A stretch of DNA of 60,000 bases from Apostichopus japonicus. Lineage: Eukaryota > Echinodermata > Holothuroidea > Aspidochirotida > Stichopodidae. Positions 39,001 to 45,902 of this stretch are shown in pieces. Made by a program: the position numbers and the translations under genes. The stretch is from NCBI RefSeq assembly GCF_037975245.1, contig NC_092573.1, positions 24,149,265 through 24,209,264 of the forward strand, in the 5' to 3' direction. The notes under the pieces are model-generated. The model was not told where the DNA came from. It was given only the letters and a program-made list of their open reading frames with translations, and did no database searches. Each line of letters begins with the position of its first letter. Within the stretch, counting starts at the first letter, position 1.

Positions 39001-42000
39001 AAAGTGATCCTGCAGAAGGAATTTAATCAAGTGTTGTCTTGATACAAAGTGATCCTGCACAAGGAATTTTATCTTTACAAGTAACCTCTGCTATTCGTCT
39101 TTTATTTTAATTTTATAATAAGTTTGATATAAGGGAATAATTGTGTCTTTTGTTTCTTTATTGGCAGTACCTAAAAGTTGTTCGGAATTGTGAAGGCTAT
39201 GGAGAGGTTGCATTCCCACACTGCCCCTGCGATGCAAGAAAATCAGGTCATGTGATACCCATTGTTGGATTCACCCAATTCAAACTGCAAGCGTGTTCAG
39301 AGGATGGGACCAAGGAGGTAAGACCTCACTTTCAGTATCTCTGTTGTGTGTTAAAAACAGATACTGCAAGTATGTTCAGAGGATGGGAACCAGGGAGGTA
39401 ATTCCTCACTTCAGTATCTCTGTTGTGTGTTAAAAACAGATACTGCAAGTATGTTCAGAGGATGGGAACCAGGGAGGTAATACCTCACTTCAGTATCTCT
39501 GTTGTGTGTTAAAAACAGATAGTGCAAGCGTGTTCAGAGGATGGGGCCAAGGGAGGTAAGACCTCACTTCAGTATCTCTGTTGTGTGTTAAAAACAGATA
39601 CTGCAAGTATGTTCAGAGGATGGGAACCAGGGAGGTAATACCTCACTTCAGTATCTCTGTTGTGTGTTAAAAACAGATACTGCAAGTATGTTCAGAGGAT
39701 GGGAACCAGGGGAGGTAATACCTCACTTCAGTATCTCTGTTGTGTGTTGAAAACAGATACTGAGAGCATGTTCAGATGGGACCAAGGGAGGTAAGACCTC
39801 ACTTGAGTACAGCAAAACCTGGATCATACAACACATTAGGACAGGAGGTTGATTGGATATTACCAAGGATAGTACGTAGATTAGCCAACTGTGTGTGGGG
39901 GTTGGGGGTGGGGGAGGGGTGGAAGAACGGAATATAGGCTGTTATGTTCCCTTTCACAGGGATCATAACAAGTACAGCTATTGGTATATCAGTAAATTTG
40001 ACACTCATTTGCATTTTTAAATTTTTTGATATAACCAACATCTTTTTTTTTGGTCCTCTAGGCCCAAGTTCCATCCTTTGATTGGAATGAGATTAAGTCT
40101 TATGAGGCTGATGAAGAAGGCATGGCGTTTAACTTTGACTATGAGAAACCAGGCAAGAAAAGGAGAGCAGTTAAAGTATATACAAAATATGTAAGTATGC
40201 CGTATAGATATGCAATATTTCATCAACCATACCCCTCATCACTGCCGAAATTTGTTAGGAGGTGCCGACCACATGATAAATAAGGGAACCTCCAAGAACA
40301 CTGCTAGAGTGTGTCTTTTGGTGGTGGGCTGGTCTATATATCTGACCTCCCCATTTCTTCAGAAATCGATTTTCAACCAGAATCTATCTAGGTTGTCACC
40401 ATTCTTTAGCCAATACTTCCCACAAAGAGTAACAGCAGGATAGGTGAGGTAAGAGGATGCCACCATGGACTAGGTTTGCATTGCAAGTGTATAACCTTAC
40501 GTCTCCTGTATTCAAAATGGCAGCCATTCTCGTTTATTCGTCAGGAGATCCTTTTGCCTACTACCATTAGTGATTGCATAATAAACAGTCATAGATGTGT
40601 TTATATAACAGTGTACTGTGTTTATCATTTGGGTTAACCATGCATACAAAGAGTGGTCATTATTGTGACGTCAAGGTTGCTTTCTAGTTGACTATTGACT
40701 TTTCATGGAACACACATTTATTTATGTCTTATTTGCTGTCATTGGAATGTATGGTACAACATAACACCAAAGTTTGCTGAATTATTTTTTTTTTCAACTT
40801 CTGGCCCCAATTGTAATGAAATCTAGCCTGGCTAGCTTACATCAATTCTGTTCCAGTTTACATTGTGAGATTGAGATATGATACACAGTACATGCTTTTA
40901 ATACCGTTCGTTGCCCCAATGTGTGGATTTATGACCGTCATCTGGAGATTGAAAAACTCGACACCGAGGATTCCAACCGAGATGTTTTAATCAACCTACG
41001 GTAATTCAAGCAGTTGAATAGTAATAATTTAGCATGTTACAATAGCAAAACATCACAGCTTATTTGTGCTTTCAACTTGGCACAAATAAAGTAGAACCTT
41101 GTTTTTTTCTGAGCCCCGTGGGATAAGAGGTAGTTTGAACAGGCACAAGAAAAGGATGAAACGGGGTATCATCAAATTTTTGTCACATAACAATACTCTG
41201 AATCGTCTCAGATATTGTTCACTCGAGTAGGGTACATTACTTGTTTTTAGCATTCCAGGATATTGATGATAAGTGGAAGTCTCTTCGTGAAGTTTGTAAG
41301 TTTTGTAGCAGGGCAAAAGTGTTGATAATCTTGATTGACAATTTCTGGTGCAGACAGATTGACTAGTGAACTGAACTAAATGTAAAACTTACTACCAGTC
41401 ACTTCTCAATTACCACTGTCAGGATTACCTAAGAGACTGCTTACTGAACTTTCTTGAATTTACAACACTTCCTCGCTTACCTATCTCCTCACAGCTACTG
41501 CAATCTTGCTCTATATTGTCCAGAGCATCTGGAAACCTTTTTAGCACCGTCCTCTACTGCCCTCATTATACCATCAGTGGCAGACAAACCTTACAACCAT
41601 CTTAAAGAAAGGCATAACATTCCAACCATGTTGCTCTAGAAACCCATCTTATTATTATCTTGCCTCCAACTCAAGATACGGCTGATTGAATGTCGCTGAT
41701 TGAATGTCTCTAAGCCCTTCCCTTACACCATGGTAGTGGTATCATGATGACAGATCTATTGTAGAAATAGTATTTTTCCTGTGTGGATAAAACGATTGAA
41801 CTATTATGGAGAAAAAACAAATACATTTTGCTTGCTCAATTGTTGTGATGGCAGCGCCGTTGCTGTTGCCAAATGCATTGACAAAATATCAACGAAATAA
41901 AAAAATTTTTTTTTAAATATCTCTTGTCAAAAATGATATGAGAAGTTTGTTTGGATATGAATATGCAGAAATTTCTAGCAAATTTTGCCATGTGAACATC

Positions 42001-44270
42001 CCTTTAATGAAGGACTCAGTTTTATGATAGACTCTTTACTGGCCCATCTGTGTAAGATCAGATAAAGCACCTGATCATTGCACACGTCTCTTTGGATATA
42101 AATGTTGTTTATAAGTCGTTACTATTAATGTGTATGATGGATGGCATTATGGTATTGAATAATTGAAAGCAACCATGTTTCGAGCCATCTGTTTTCTGTC
42201 TTGTATCTCAGATATAGCTGTTGTAGTGACATGAGTTTGTCATGTAATATACAAGGGGGGGGGGGAGGGGGTAGGGAAGAGAAGTTATTGCCTATAATTT
42301 AGTTATCTTTGTTATCTCATCTTCCTTCATGTAATGTATAGGGAGATTAGATTGTATGTCAACCCACATCACAGAAATGTGAGGAAGTGTGTGTTTGAGA
42401 AAGCAAAACAGAGTTTTGTGAATTCATCCTAGACCGTACGTCCGATCAAATTCAAACTTAGTGGGTAGGTACCTGACTATGTAAACTTGTACCTGCAAGA
42501 TTTATAACATCATAGATCAAAGGTCAGAGGTCAAAGTTTAGGAAACAGTCTTTATCCATTTTATTGCTTGTCAACATGTAAGAAAAAAAGGGATTAAACA
42601 CACAATATGTAGAGAATGAGAATTTTAAAATAGAATAAATTAGGTCCTTAGGGTCAGGATCAAATGTCAATTGATGACAAAGGTCAAATTGGCCTAAGTT
42701 ATACGAAAAAGTGTTGCGAACCCCTCCTAAACCGTAACTCCGATCAAGTTCAAACTTGGTGGGTAGGGTGCCTGACCATGTAAACTTGTGCCTGCATGAT
42801 TGATGACGTCATAGGTTAAAGGTCAAGAAACCTAAGAAAAATTTAAACCAGTTTTTTCTTTTTAACATGTAGGAACGAACAGGCACTTAAACTAAACGGT
42901 ATGTAGAGTATGATGAGACAAATTATTAAAATATGACAGATTTAGGTCTTGAGTCAAAGGTCAATTTGGCCTAAATTGTGTGAACAAATGTGTTGCAAAC
43001 TCCTCCTACACTGTGAGTATGTGCAAGATCAAATACACTTTTTGAACAAGTGGCATACTCTTTAGCAAAAATTAGGAGGCCAAGAGTAAAGTCATGAAGG
43101 AGATGAGATCTGCCAAAGCTTTCAGTCATAGCTCAGTTGGTTGAGCACTGGTTTTATAATCCAGAGGTCACTGTTTCGAATCTCGTTCTAGTCATAAATT
43201 ACTTTGGCTTTTTGTTTCCGTTGTCTAGAGTTTCCCAGTCAGTTTTTTTTTATTATTTATTTATTCATATAGTTTGACTACCTGGATGACTGCTTCAAGA
43301 GGATATTTAAAGAGAAAGAACATCAAAGTCGGAACGAAACAAACCATAACGGCAGGAGCGTGGAAAACAATGAAGATGTCGATGATGACGATGTGAGTAT
43401 CATTAATGTTTGACATAATGCAGGTCTCTGAACGGAGAAGACATTTTGTCAATGTTTTGGCAAAAGAAGAAGGAAAAAAATTGCCTTGCTATCTGCCACT
43501 TTGCACTTTGATTGTCAATGAGTTTGTAACATTACAAAATTGGTTCTCGTCTTCAAAGACTATATCAGCACTGGAAAAGGCAACGTTGTAGACATATGTA
43601 TTTTAAAACAATTTACGAAGAGGTTCAGGCAGTACCAAGACAATCTTTAGTTGATTTACCCCGTTGGTTAAATTATCCCACAATTAAAGGTTGGTCATTT
43701 AAGATCATTTGTTTTGAACAGCCTTTTTTTCCAGGAGTGTAGGGAGGGGGGTGGGGGTAGGTGGGGGTGTTTAAAGCAAAACGGACAGCGAATAGAATTC
43801 TGCAAAAAGATAAACAACATGCGCATAGCTGCACATCCCATATTTAATAATTCCAGCAAATTTCAAGATGTTTGTGAAGTTCTGAAGTGGTGTTCCAGTC
43901 AGTTTTTCTGTTGGTTTATTACCTTCATTAAATCAAAATAAATAAATTGGAATTAAACATTTAAAAAAGGGGGTGGGGGAATTGTTAATAACAGGTCAAA
44001 AACCATGCAATGTATGATTATGTCCCATTGAAGTACACAAACAAACTAAACTAGTGATGATATAGACATTTAATACTACCTCATTTTGAGTTTGATATTT
44101 TGTTGATGAAATGTTTATAGGAAGATGAGAAAGCAGAAGCTGATCAGGAAAATGAAGAGGAAGAAGATGAGGAGGAGGAGGAGGAGGAAGAAGAAGAAGA
44201 AGAAGAAGAGGAGGAGGAGGAGGAAGAAGAGGAGGAGGAAGAAGAAGAAGAAGATGATGGTGATCTTTGA
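6415..44270 (+). CDS. SNX27: Sorting nexin-27, 5'-partial multi-exon gene
   Basis: Spliced coding sequence: 6415-6649, 8940-9132, 14072-14157, 15429-15536, 26926-27001, 28002-28162, 31274-31363, 39168-39317, 40062-40190, 43273-43392, 44121-44270. All junctions are GT/AG and phases agree, giving about 498 residues ending in TGA. Order: PDZ second half, linker, PX domain ([13 protein letters not shown] signature), then F1, F2 and F3 FERM-like lobes ([28 protein letters not shown]). This order is diagnostic of SNX27; SNX17 and SNX31 lack the PDZ. Known family role: on early endosomes it binds PI3P through PX, cargo tails and VPS26 of retromer through PDZ, and sends cargo back to the plasma membrane. 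The first exon (N-terminus and start of PDZ) is not visible from 1 to 6414 and is inferred to lie upstream. The C-terminus has an acidic tail that I do not know from vertebrate SNX27. Confidence 0.93.
6895..6960. repeat. Dispersed repeat, CTTACCTGTCTCC family
   Basis: Shares CTCGCTTACCTGTCTCC, CACAAC and TAGCACTCT-like blocks with copies near 7683-7745, 22325-22400, 29424-29480, 37981-38045 and 41462-41545, all in the same orientation. Class unknown. Confidence 0.6.
7683..7745. repeat. Dispersed repeat, CTTACCTGTCTCC family
   Basis: Contains CCACTTACCTGTCTC, then ACAATCACTGTACTCTCATTC, colinear with the copy at 6895. Confidence 0.55.
8940..9132 (+). CDS. SNX27: SNX27 exon: PX domain core
   Basis: Acceptor TCATCTGTACAG, donor GGTATTA (GT at 9133). 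It encodes [20 protein letters not shown] through [13 protein letters not shown] and [11 protein letters not shown]. The RY of HRYSQF, the Lys of GKWPF and the following RRR are positions that bind PI3P in this PX class. It is the best conserved exon in the window. It ends on one base of a Val codon that the next exon completes. Confidence 0.94.
11037..11100. repeat. (CT)n(GTCT)n microsatellite
   Basis: A pure CT run passes directly into about eleven GTCT units. Confidence 0.97.
11871..12210. repeat. 48-bp minisatellite
   Basis: Seven copies of a unit beginning ACCAATATGTACACTGTAGG and ending TTTGGTGAATAGAAC. Because 48 is a multiple of three and the unit lacks stops in one frame, the minus strand stays open across the array as a 16-residue repeat ([16 protein letters not shown]). 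No other sign of coding. Confidence 0.95.
14072..14157 (+). CDS. SNX27: SNX27 exon: end of PX, PX-FERM linker
   Basis: Acceptor TTTTTTGGTTAACAG, donor GTAAGC. It completes EKV and reads [20 protein letters not shown] then an acidic stretch, matching the last PX helix and linker of SNX27. It starts with two bases of a split codon and ends in phase 0. Confidence 0.9.
14158..15428. other. SNX27 intron
   Basis: G-rich runs near 14268-14298 and 14758-14800; no exon or repeat family recognised otherwise. Confidence 0.6.
15429..15536 (+). CDS. SNX27: SNX27 exon: FERM F1 first strands
   Basis: Acceptor TTTTTTGATCAG, donor GTATAT. It encodes 36 residues including [20 protein letters not shown] and STTDDVYK, equivalent to the ubiquitin-like F1 beta hairpin and start of its helix. 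Both ends are phase 0, so either 17854 or 26926 could be joined to it without a frame change. Confidence 0.9.
15732..16661. repeat. Tandem duplication, ~465-bp unit
   Basis: Copy 1 is about 15732-16198 and copy 2 about 16199-16661. Shared blocks include CATTTTCAGAAATTTTCC, TAGTACAGTAAAAGATATTT and GTGCAGTGAC. Copies differ by scattered substitutions and small indels. Confidence 0.85.
17854..17976 (+). CDS. Possible alternative terminal SNX27 exon
   Basis: A strong acceptor (TCTCTTTTGTCTTGTTCCAG) ends at 17853. Read in the phase left by the 15536 donor, the sequence gives [11 protein letters not shown] and then about 29 mostly hydrophobic residues to a TGA at 17974-17976. MLEKMGLSE resembles the F1 helix supplied by the 26926 exon. 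An AATAAA lies at 17944-17949 inside this reading frame, with GT-rich sequence after it, so an intronic polyadenylation isoform is imaginable. It may equally be a decoy acceptor. No transcript evidence. Confidence 0.25.
   Translation: MLEKMGLSEVYCLLYCLLVLTVLKFYDIFFNKVLILMWFC
18061..18118. repeat. (GT)n/(GTAT)n microsatellite
   Basis: Alternating GT and GTAT units just inside the left end of the 4-kb element. Confidence 0.97.
18357..21062. repeat. Recent 1353-bp tandem duplication
   Basis: Copy 1 is about 18357-19709 and copy 2 about 19710-21062. They look almost identical over the full unit, with a few differences such as CGACCCACATC (about 19445) against CGACCCGCATC (about 20798). A further partial copy of the 3' ~400 bp follows from about 21063 (matching 20754 onward at an offset of 399). 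Confidence 0.93.
22325..22400. repeat. Dispersed repeat, CTTACCTGTCTCC family (diverged)
   Basis: CATCTCTTACATGTCTCC then GTGCACTCTAATCCACC match the family order. Confidence 0.45.
22724..22757. repeat. Poly-C plus (AAAT)n microsatellite
   Basis: A run of about ten C is followed by six AAAT units and then a short GA run. Confidence 0.95.
24285..24545 (+). promoter_or_regulatory. CpG-rich patch, possible internal promoter
   Basis: CpG is dense here (GTCGCGATCG, GGCGACCGTACG, AGCGTCGCAGCGACGG) in an otherwise CpG-poor AT-rich intron. CACCATGGCG gives a near-ideal translation start, opening a 21-codon frame; nine bases in, GTACGT could be a splice donor in phase with the 26926 exon. A second 21-codon frame starts MTPAKKKF. 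Promoter activity is inference from composition only. Confidence 0.25.
26926..27001 (+). CDS. SNX27: SNX27 exon: F1 helix
   Basis: Acceptor TTTGCTTTTAACAG, donor GTGAGT. It reads [20 protein letters not shown] and then HSKKF, aligning residue for residue with the F1 helix and FALF strand of SNX27. It ends with one base of a Met codon. Confidence 0.9.
27002..28001. other. SNX27 intron
   Basis: G-rich run at 27180-27216; nothing else recognised. Confidence 0.6.
28002..28162 (+). CDS. SNX27: SNX27 exon: F1-F2 core
   Basis: Acceptor ends at 28001, donor GTGAGT at 28163. It encodes [20 protein letters not shown], then [11 protein letters not shown] and AMTFLYWQ. The EFPYKLY and TCITLRKW blocks are the strongest F1/F2 signatures of the SNX17/27/31 group. 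It starts with two bases of the split Met codon and ends phase 0. Confidence 0.93.
29424..29480. repeat. Dispersed repeat, CTTACCTGTCTCC family
   Basis: Contains TCCCTTACCTGTCTCC followed by CAATACACATAAATGCACC. Confidence 0.5.
30733..31030 (-). mobile_element. 298-bp insertion with 12-bp target duplication
   Basis: TGCCTGAAATCA occurs at 30721-30732 and again at 31031-31042, exactly bounding the segment. The insert ends GGCGCTCAGCGAGG and CCTTGGCTACGTGCC, which are weak inverted repeats of each other. A C-run lies near the right end. Class unknown: a 12-bp duplication suits a retroposon, the inverted ends suit a small DNA transposon. Confidence 0.7.
31274..31363 (+). CDS. SNX27: SNX27 exon: F2 helix
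   Basis: Acceptor TTTTCACAACAG, donor GTTCGT (weaker than its neighbours). Thirty residues, [20 protein letters not shown] to ENKLQ, form the charged helix between the F2 halves. AIDD matches AVDD of vertebrate SNX27; the rest is poorly conserved, so the call rests mostly on phase and position. Confidence 0.82.
31804..33619. mobile_element. Non-autonomous hAT-type transposon (1816 bp)
   Basis: Ends are TAGTGTTGCGCCGATA and its exact complement TATCGGCGCAACACTA, with imperfect inversion to about 45 bp. The 8-bp direct repeat GTATAAAC flanks both ends (31796-31803 and 33620-33627), the hAT hallmark. Subterminal ATCGGT arrays at both ends resemble transposase-binding repeats. No transposase coding sequence is seen inside, so it would need a transposase from elsewhere. 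The perfect target duplication suggests a fairly young insertion. Confidence 0.9.
36922..37474. repeat. Recent tandem duplication, 276-bp unit
   Basis: Copy 1 starts at 36922 and copy 2 at 37198 with GAATTGATTTGAGCCCAGTG. They remain nearly identical to AAAGCTTTGTAGCTTCT at both ends. Confidence 0.93.
37583..37830. repeat. 35-bp minisatellite
   Basis: About seven copies of GAATATTCAAAGCAGTAACT plus CTTTGTACTTCTACT. Confidence 0.95.
37981..38045. repeat. Dispersed repeat, CTTACCTGTCTCC family (diverged)
   Basis: TTCCTCACTTACCCTGCCTC then CTCACAACTGTAACACACTC match the family order. Confidence 0.5.
38572..39068. repeat. 45-bp minisatellite
   Basis: About eleven copies of AATTTAATCAAGTGTTGTCT then TGATACAAAGTGATCCTGCA and CAAGG. 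It ends about 100 bp before the 39168 exon. Confidence 0.95.
39168..39317 (+). CDS. SNX27: SNX27 exon: F2-F3 junction
   Basis: Acceptor TTTCTTTATTGGCAG, donor GTAAGA. Fifty residues with [31 protein letters not shown] and [13 protein letters not shown], typical of F3. Its last ~35 bases and the donor are copied six more times in the following intron (see 39318-39800). The first donor is chosen because it keeps phase 0 and joins correctly to the next exon. Confidence 0.93.
39318..39800 (+). repeat. ~79-bp minisatellite copied from exon end and splice donor
   Basis: Each unit carries the exon tail CTGCAAG..GTTCAGAGGATGGG, then GGGAGGTAA, then CCTCACTTCAGTATCTCTGT and TTAAAAACAG. GGTA donor cores recur at about 39397, 39476, 39555, 39634, 39714 and 39790, after the true one at 39317. 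So six extra potential 5' splice sites follow the real one; TTAAAAACAG before each exon-like piece could act as a weak acceptor. Confidence 0.93.
39801..40061. other. SNX27 intron remainder
   Basis: G-rich run at 39893-39920 and a polypyrimidine tract before the 40062 exon; nothing else seen. Confidence 0.6.
40062..40190 (+). CDS. SNX27: SNX27 exon: F3
   Basis: Acceptor TTTTTGGTCCTCTAG, donor GTAAGT. It reads [30 protein letters not shown] and then a basic run before VKVYTKY. FDW, DEEGMAF and VK[IV]xT are F3 (PTB-like) landmarks. 43 codons, phase 0 at both ends. Confidence 0.93.
41462..41545. repeat. Dispersed repeat, CTTACCTGTCTCC family
   Basis: Contains TTCCTCGCTTACCTATCTCC, TCACAGCTACTGCAATC and TATTGTCCAGAGC. 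Confidence 0.55.
42425..43020. repeat. ~300-bp tandem repeat with GGTCA motifs
   Basis: Two copies and the start of a third. CCGTACGTCCGATCAAATTC (42434) and CCGTAACTCCGATCAAGTTC (42728), each followed by GGTAGG..CCTGAC, then TGTAAACTTG and a block with AGGTCAGAGGTCAAAG or AAAGGTCAA. Related in style, not clearly in sequence, to the element at 18019. Confidence 0.75.
43122..43195 (+). pseudogene. tRNA-like sequence or SINE head
   Basis: TAGCTCAGTTGGTTGAGC reads as an A-box D-arm, CTGG-TTTTATAAT-CCAG as an anticodon arm, and TTTCGAATC as a B-box. The T stem has mismatches and the acceptor ends do not pair, so it is not an intact tRNA. No SINE tail or target duplication was recognised. Confidence 0.5.
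43273..43392 (+). CDS. SNX27: SNX27 exon: C-terminal F3 helix and linker
   Basis: Acceptor TTATTCATATAG, donor [25 protein letters not shown] corresponds to the last F3 helix (F-Y-hhECFERVF in vertebrates). A polar Asn/Asp-rich segment ends in DVDDDD. Phase 0 at both ends. Confidence 0.88.
43393..44120. other. SNX27 last intron
   Basis: G-rich run at 43740-43770; no other feature seen. Confidence 0.6.
44121..44270 (+). CDS. SNX27: SNX27 terminal exon: poly-Glu tail and stop
   Basis: Acceptor AATGTTTATAG. It reads [16 protein letters not shown], then 28 consecutive Glu, then DDGDL and TGA at 44268-44270. The run alternates blocks of GAG and GAA, so it is an interrupted trinucleotide repeat. 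Vertebrate SNX27 as I know it has no such tail. The frame is fixed by the previous exon's phase and by the absence of stops. Confidence 0.8.
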   Translation, partial: EDEKAEADQENEEEEDEEEEEEEEEEEEEEEEEEEEEEEEEEEEDDGDL

Positions 44271-44424
44271 CCTTCACTCTGAAAAGTCTTTTGTCTATTG
44301 ATTTTTCCAAATCATTGCTGTACAAATCTGCCTTCAGATATATAAACCTAAATGACGGCAAAGAAGGGTAAAAACTTTGTTTGGAAGATTGAGACCTTCG
44401 ATTAGAACTACTGATAAGATCTTA

Positions 44425-45070
44425 GTGACATGTGATGTGATTGGAGGGAGCTTCTAAATAGAGGTATGTGATTGGTGGAGCTTCTACATAGGAGGAATGT
44501 GATTGGTTGAACTTTCTACATAGGATGGATTTGACTGGTGGAGCTTTTACATACAAGGGATGTAATTGATGGAGCTTCTACGTAAGAGGGATGTCGTTGG
44601 CTGAAGCTTCTTCATAGGAGGAACATGATTGGTCGGACCTTCTACATAGGAGGCATGTGATTGGTTGAACCTTCTACATAAGATGGAGTTGACTGGTAGA
44701 GCTTCTACATACAATTGATGTAATTGATGGAACTTCTACATCGGATGGCTGTGATTGGTTGGAGCTTCTACATAGGAGGGATGTGATTGGTTGAACTGTC
44801 TACATAGGATGGATTTGACTGGTGGAGTTTCTACATACAAGGGATGTAATTGATGGAGCTTCTACATAATATGGATGTGATTGATTGGAGCTTCTACATA
44901 GGAGGGATGTGACTGGTGGAACTTCTACATAGGAGGGATGTGATTGTTGGAGCTTCTAACTAGTAGGAATGTGATTGGTGGAGCTTCTAAATAGGAGGAT
45001 TGTTATTGGTTGGAGTTTCTACAAAGAATGATTGTGATTGGTTGGAGCTTCTGCAAAGGATTGGTTGGAG
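44425..45070. repeat. ~32-bp minisatellite in probable 3' UTR
   Basis: About twenty diverged copies of GGGATGTGATTGGTGGAGCT plus TCTACATAGGAG. It begins about 150 bp after the SNX27 stop codon. Confidence 0.93.
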
Positions 45071-45849
45071 TGAGGAAGTATTCTGGGGATCAAAAAATCA
45101 ATCATGTTAAGACAAGCCATAATACCACAGAATGGATAGTTTAATTTGTCAGCATACAGTTGTAATCTGTGGGTTGATTGGTATTAGGTAAACAAAGGTT
45201 TTTGCACAAATGTCTTAAAAAGCTTATAAAGTCAAATCTTTATTGAGATTTTGTAATCACACATGAATTTACATGACAGACAAACATTCAAATAAGCTCT
45301 CATTTAAATTAGCTTTACTCTGTTTGTTTTTCTTGGTGCTATCTCACAAAATTGTGATTTTTTTTTCCTTTCTGAAATGACAGTGTTTTTGTCTTTAGTC
45401 AATACTCAGATTGCTGCTTTCTCCTGCAACCAAGGTGGTAGAACTCCTTGACATCATAAACAGAAAACTTCTTTCTTTTATTTCTCGGTTTCATAAGGTG
45501 AAGACATTCACTGGCAATGACCAGCCTTCAGAAGGAAACTTTGGAAACTGGTGTTGGCGCTCTTGCATTTTAGTTTGTGAGTTTTTCAATAGTATAGGTT
45601 TCAATAAAAAAGATCAAATAGTGGTTATTTGAAGGAGTTGGAATACTTGTAAAGCCAGCTGATAGTCAGTGCAACAGTGAAGTGATGGAAACTGATTCAA
45701 CTTCGATTCTTACCTTCAATGTAGGCCAGGTTAGGTTCTGTGCAAACTGTGGTGGATCTATTTAAGGTGTTCAATCATCTCGGCCTACTATTTGGTCAAA
45801 ATGTTTGCCCCATTCGCAGCAGAGTACTACCATAAACGATTGTAGAGTT

Positions 45850-45902
45850 AAGGATCCGTTTGTTAGGGATCGGTTAGGGATCAGTTAGGGATCGGTTAGG
45901 CA
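45850..45902. repeat. 11-bp TTAGGGATCGG repeat
   Basis: TTAGGGATCGG, TTAGGGATCAG and TTAGGGATCGG in direct succession, flanked by partial units. It includes TTAGGG but is not a telomere tract. Confidence 0.9.

Larger units (their letters stand above)
31364..39167. other. SNX27 intron
   Basis: Holds the hAT element, a 276-bp tandem duplication and two minisatellites (separate entries), a C-rich run at 33990-34030 and a G-rich run at 36231-36262. 34200-36200 and 37850-38560 show nothing further beyond one dispersed-repeat copy. Confidence 0.65.
40191..43272. other. SNX27 intron
   Basis: Contains a dispersed-repeat copy (41462-41545), a G-run at 42255-42280, a GGTCA-type tandem repeat (42425-43020) and a tRNA-like sequence (43122-43195). 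Otherwise nothing recognised. Confidence 0.65.

Noticed and set aside
43996-44361. Minus-strand Leu/Pro-rich frame opposite the last SNX27 exon
   Set aside because: It is the complement of the GAG/GAA repeat. The plus strand has matching splice phase and a stop after an acidic tail.
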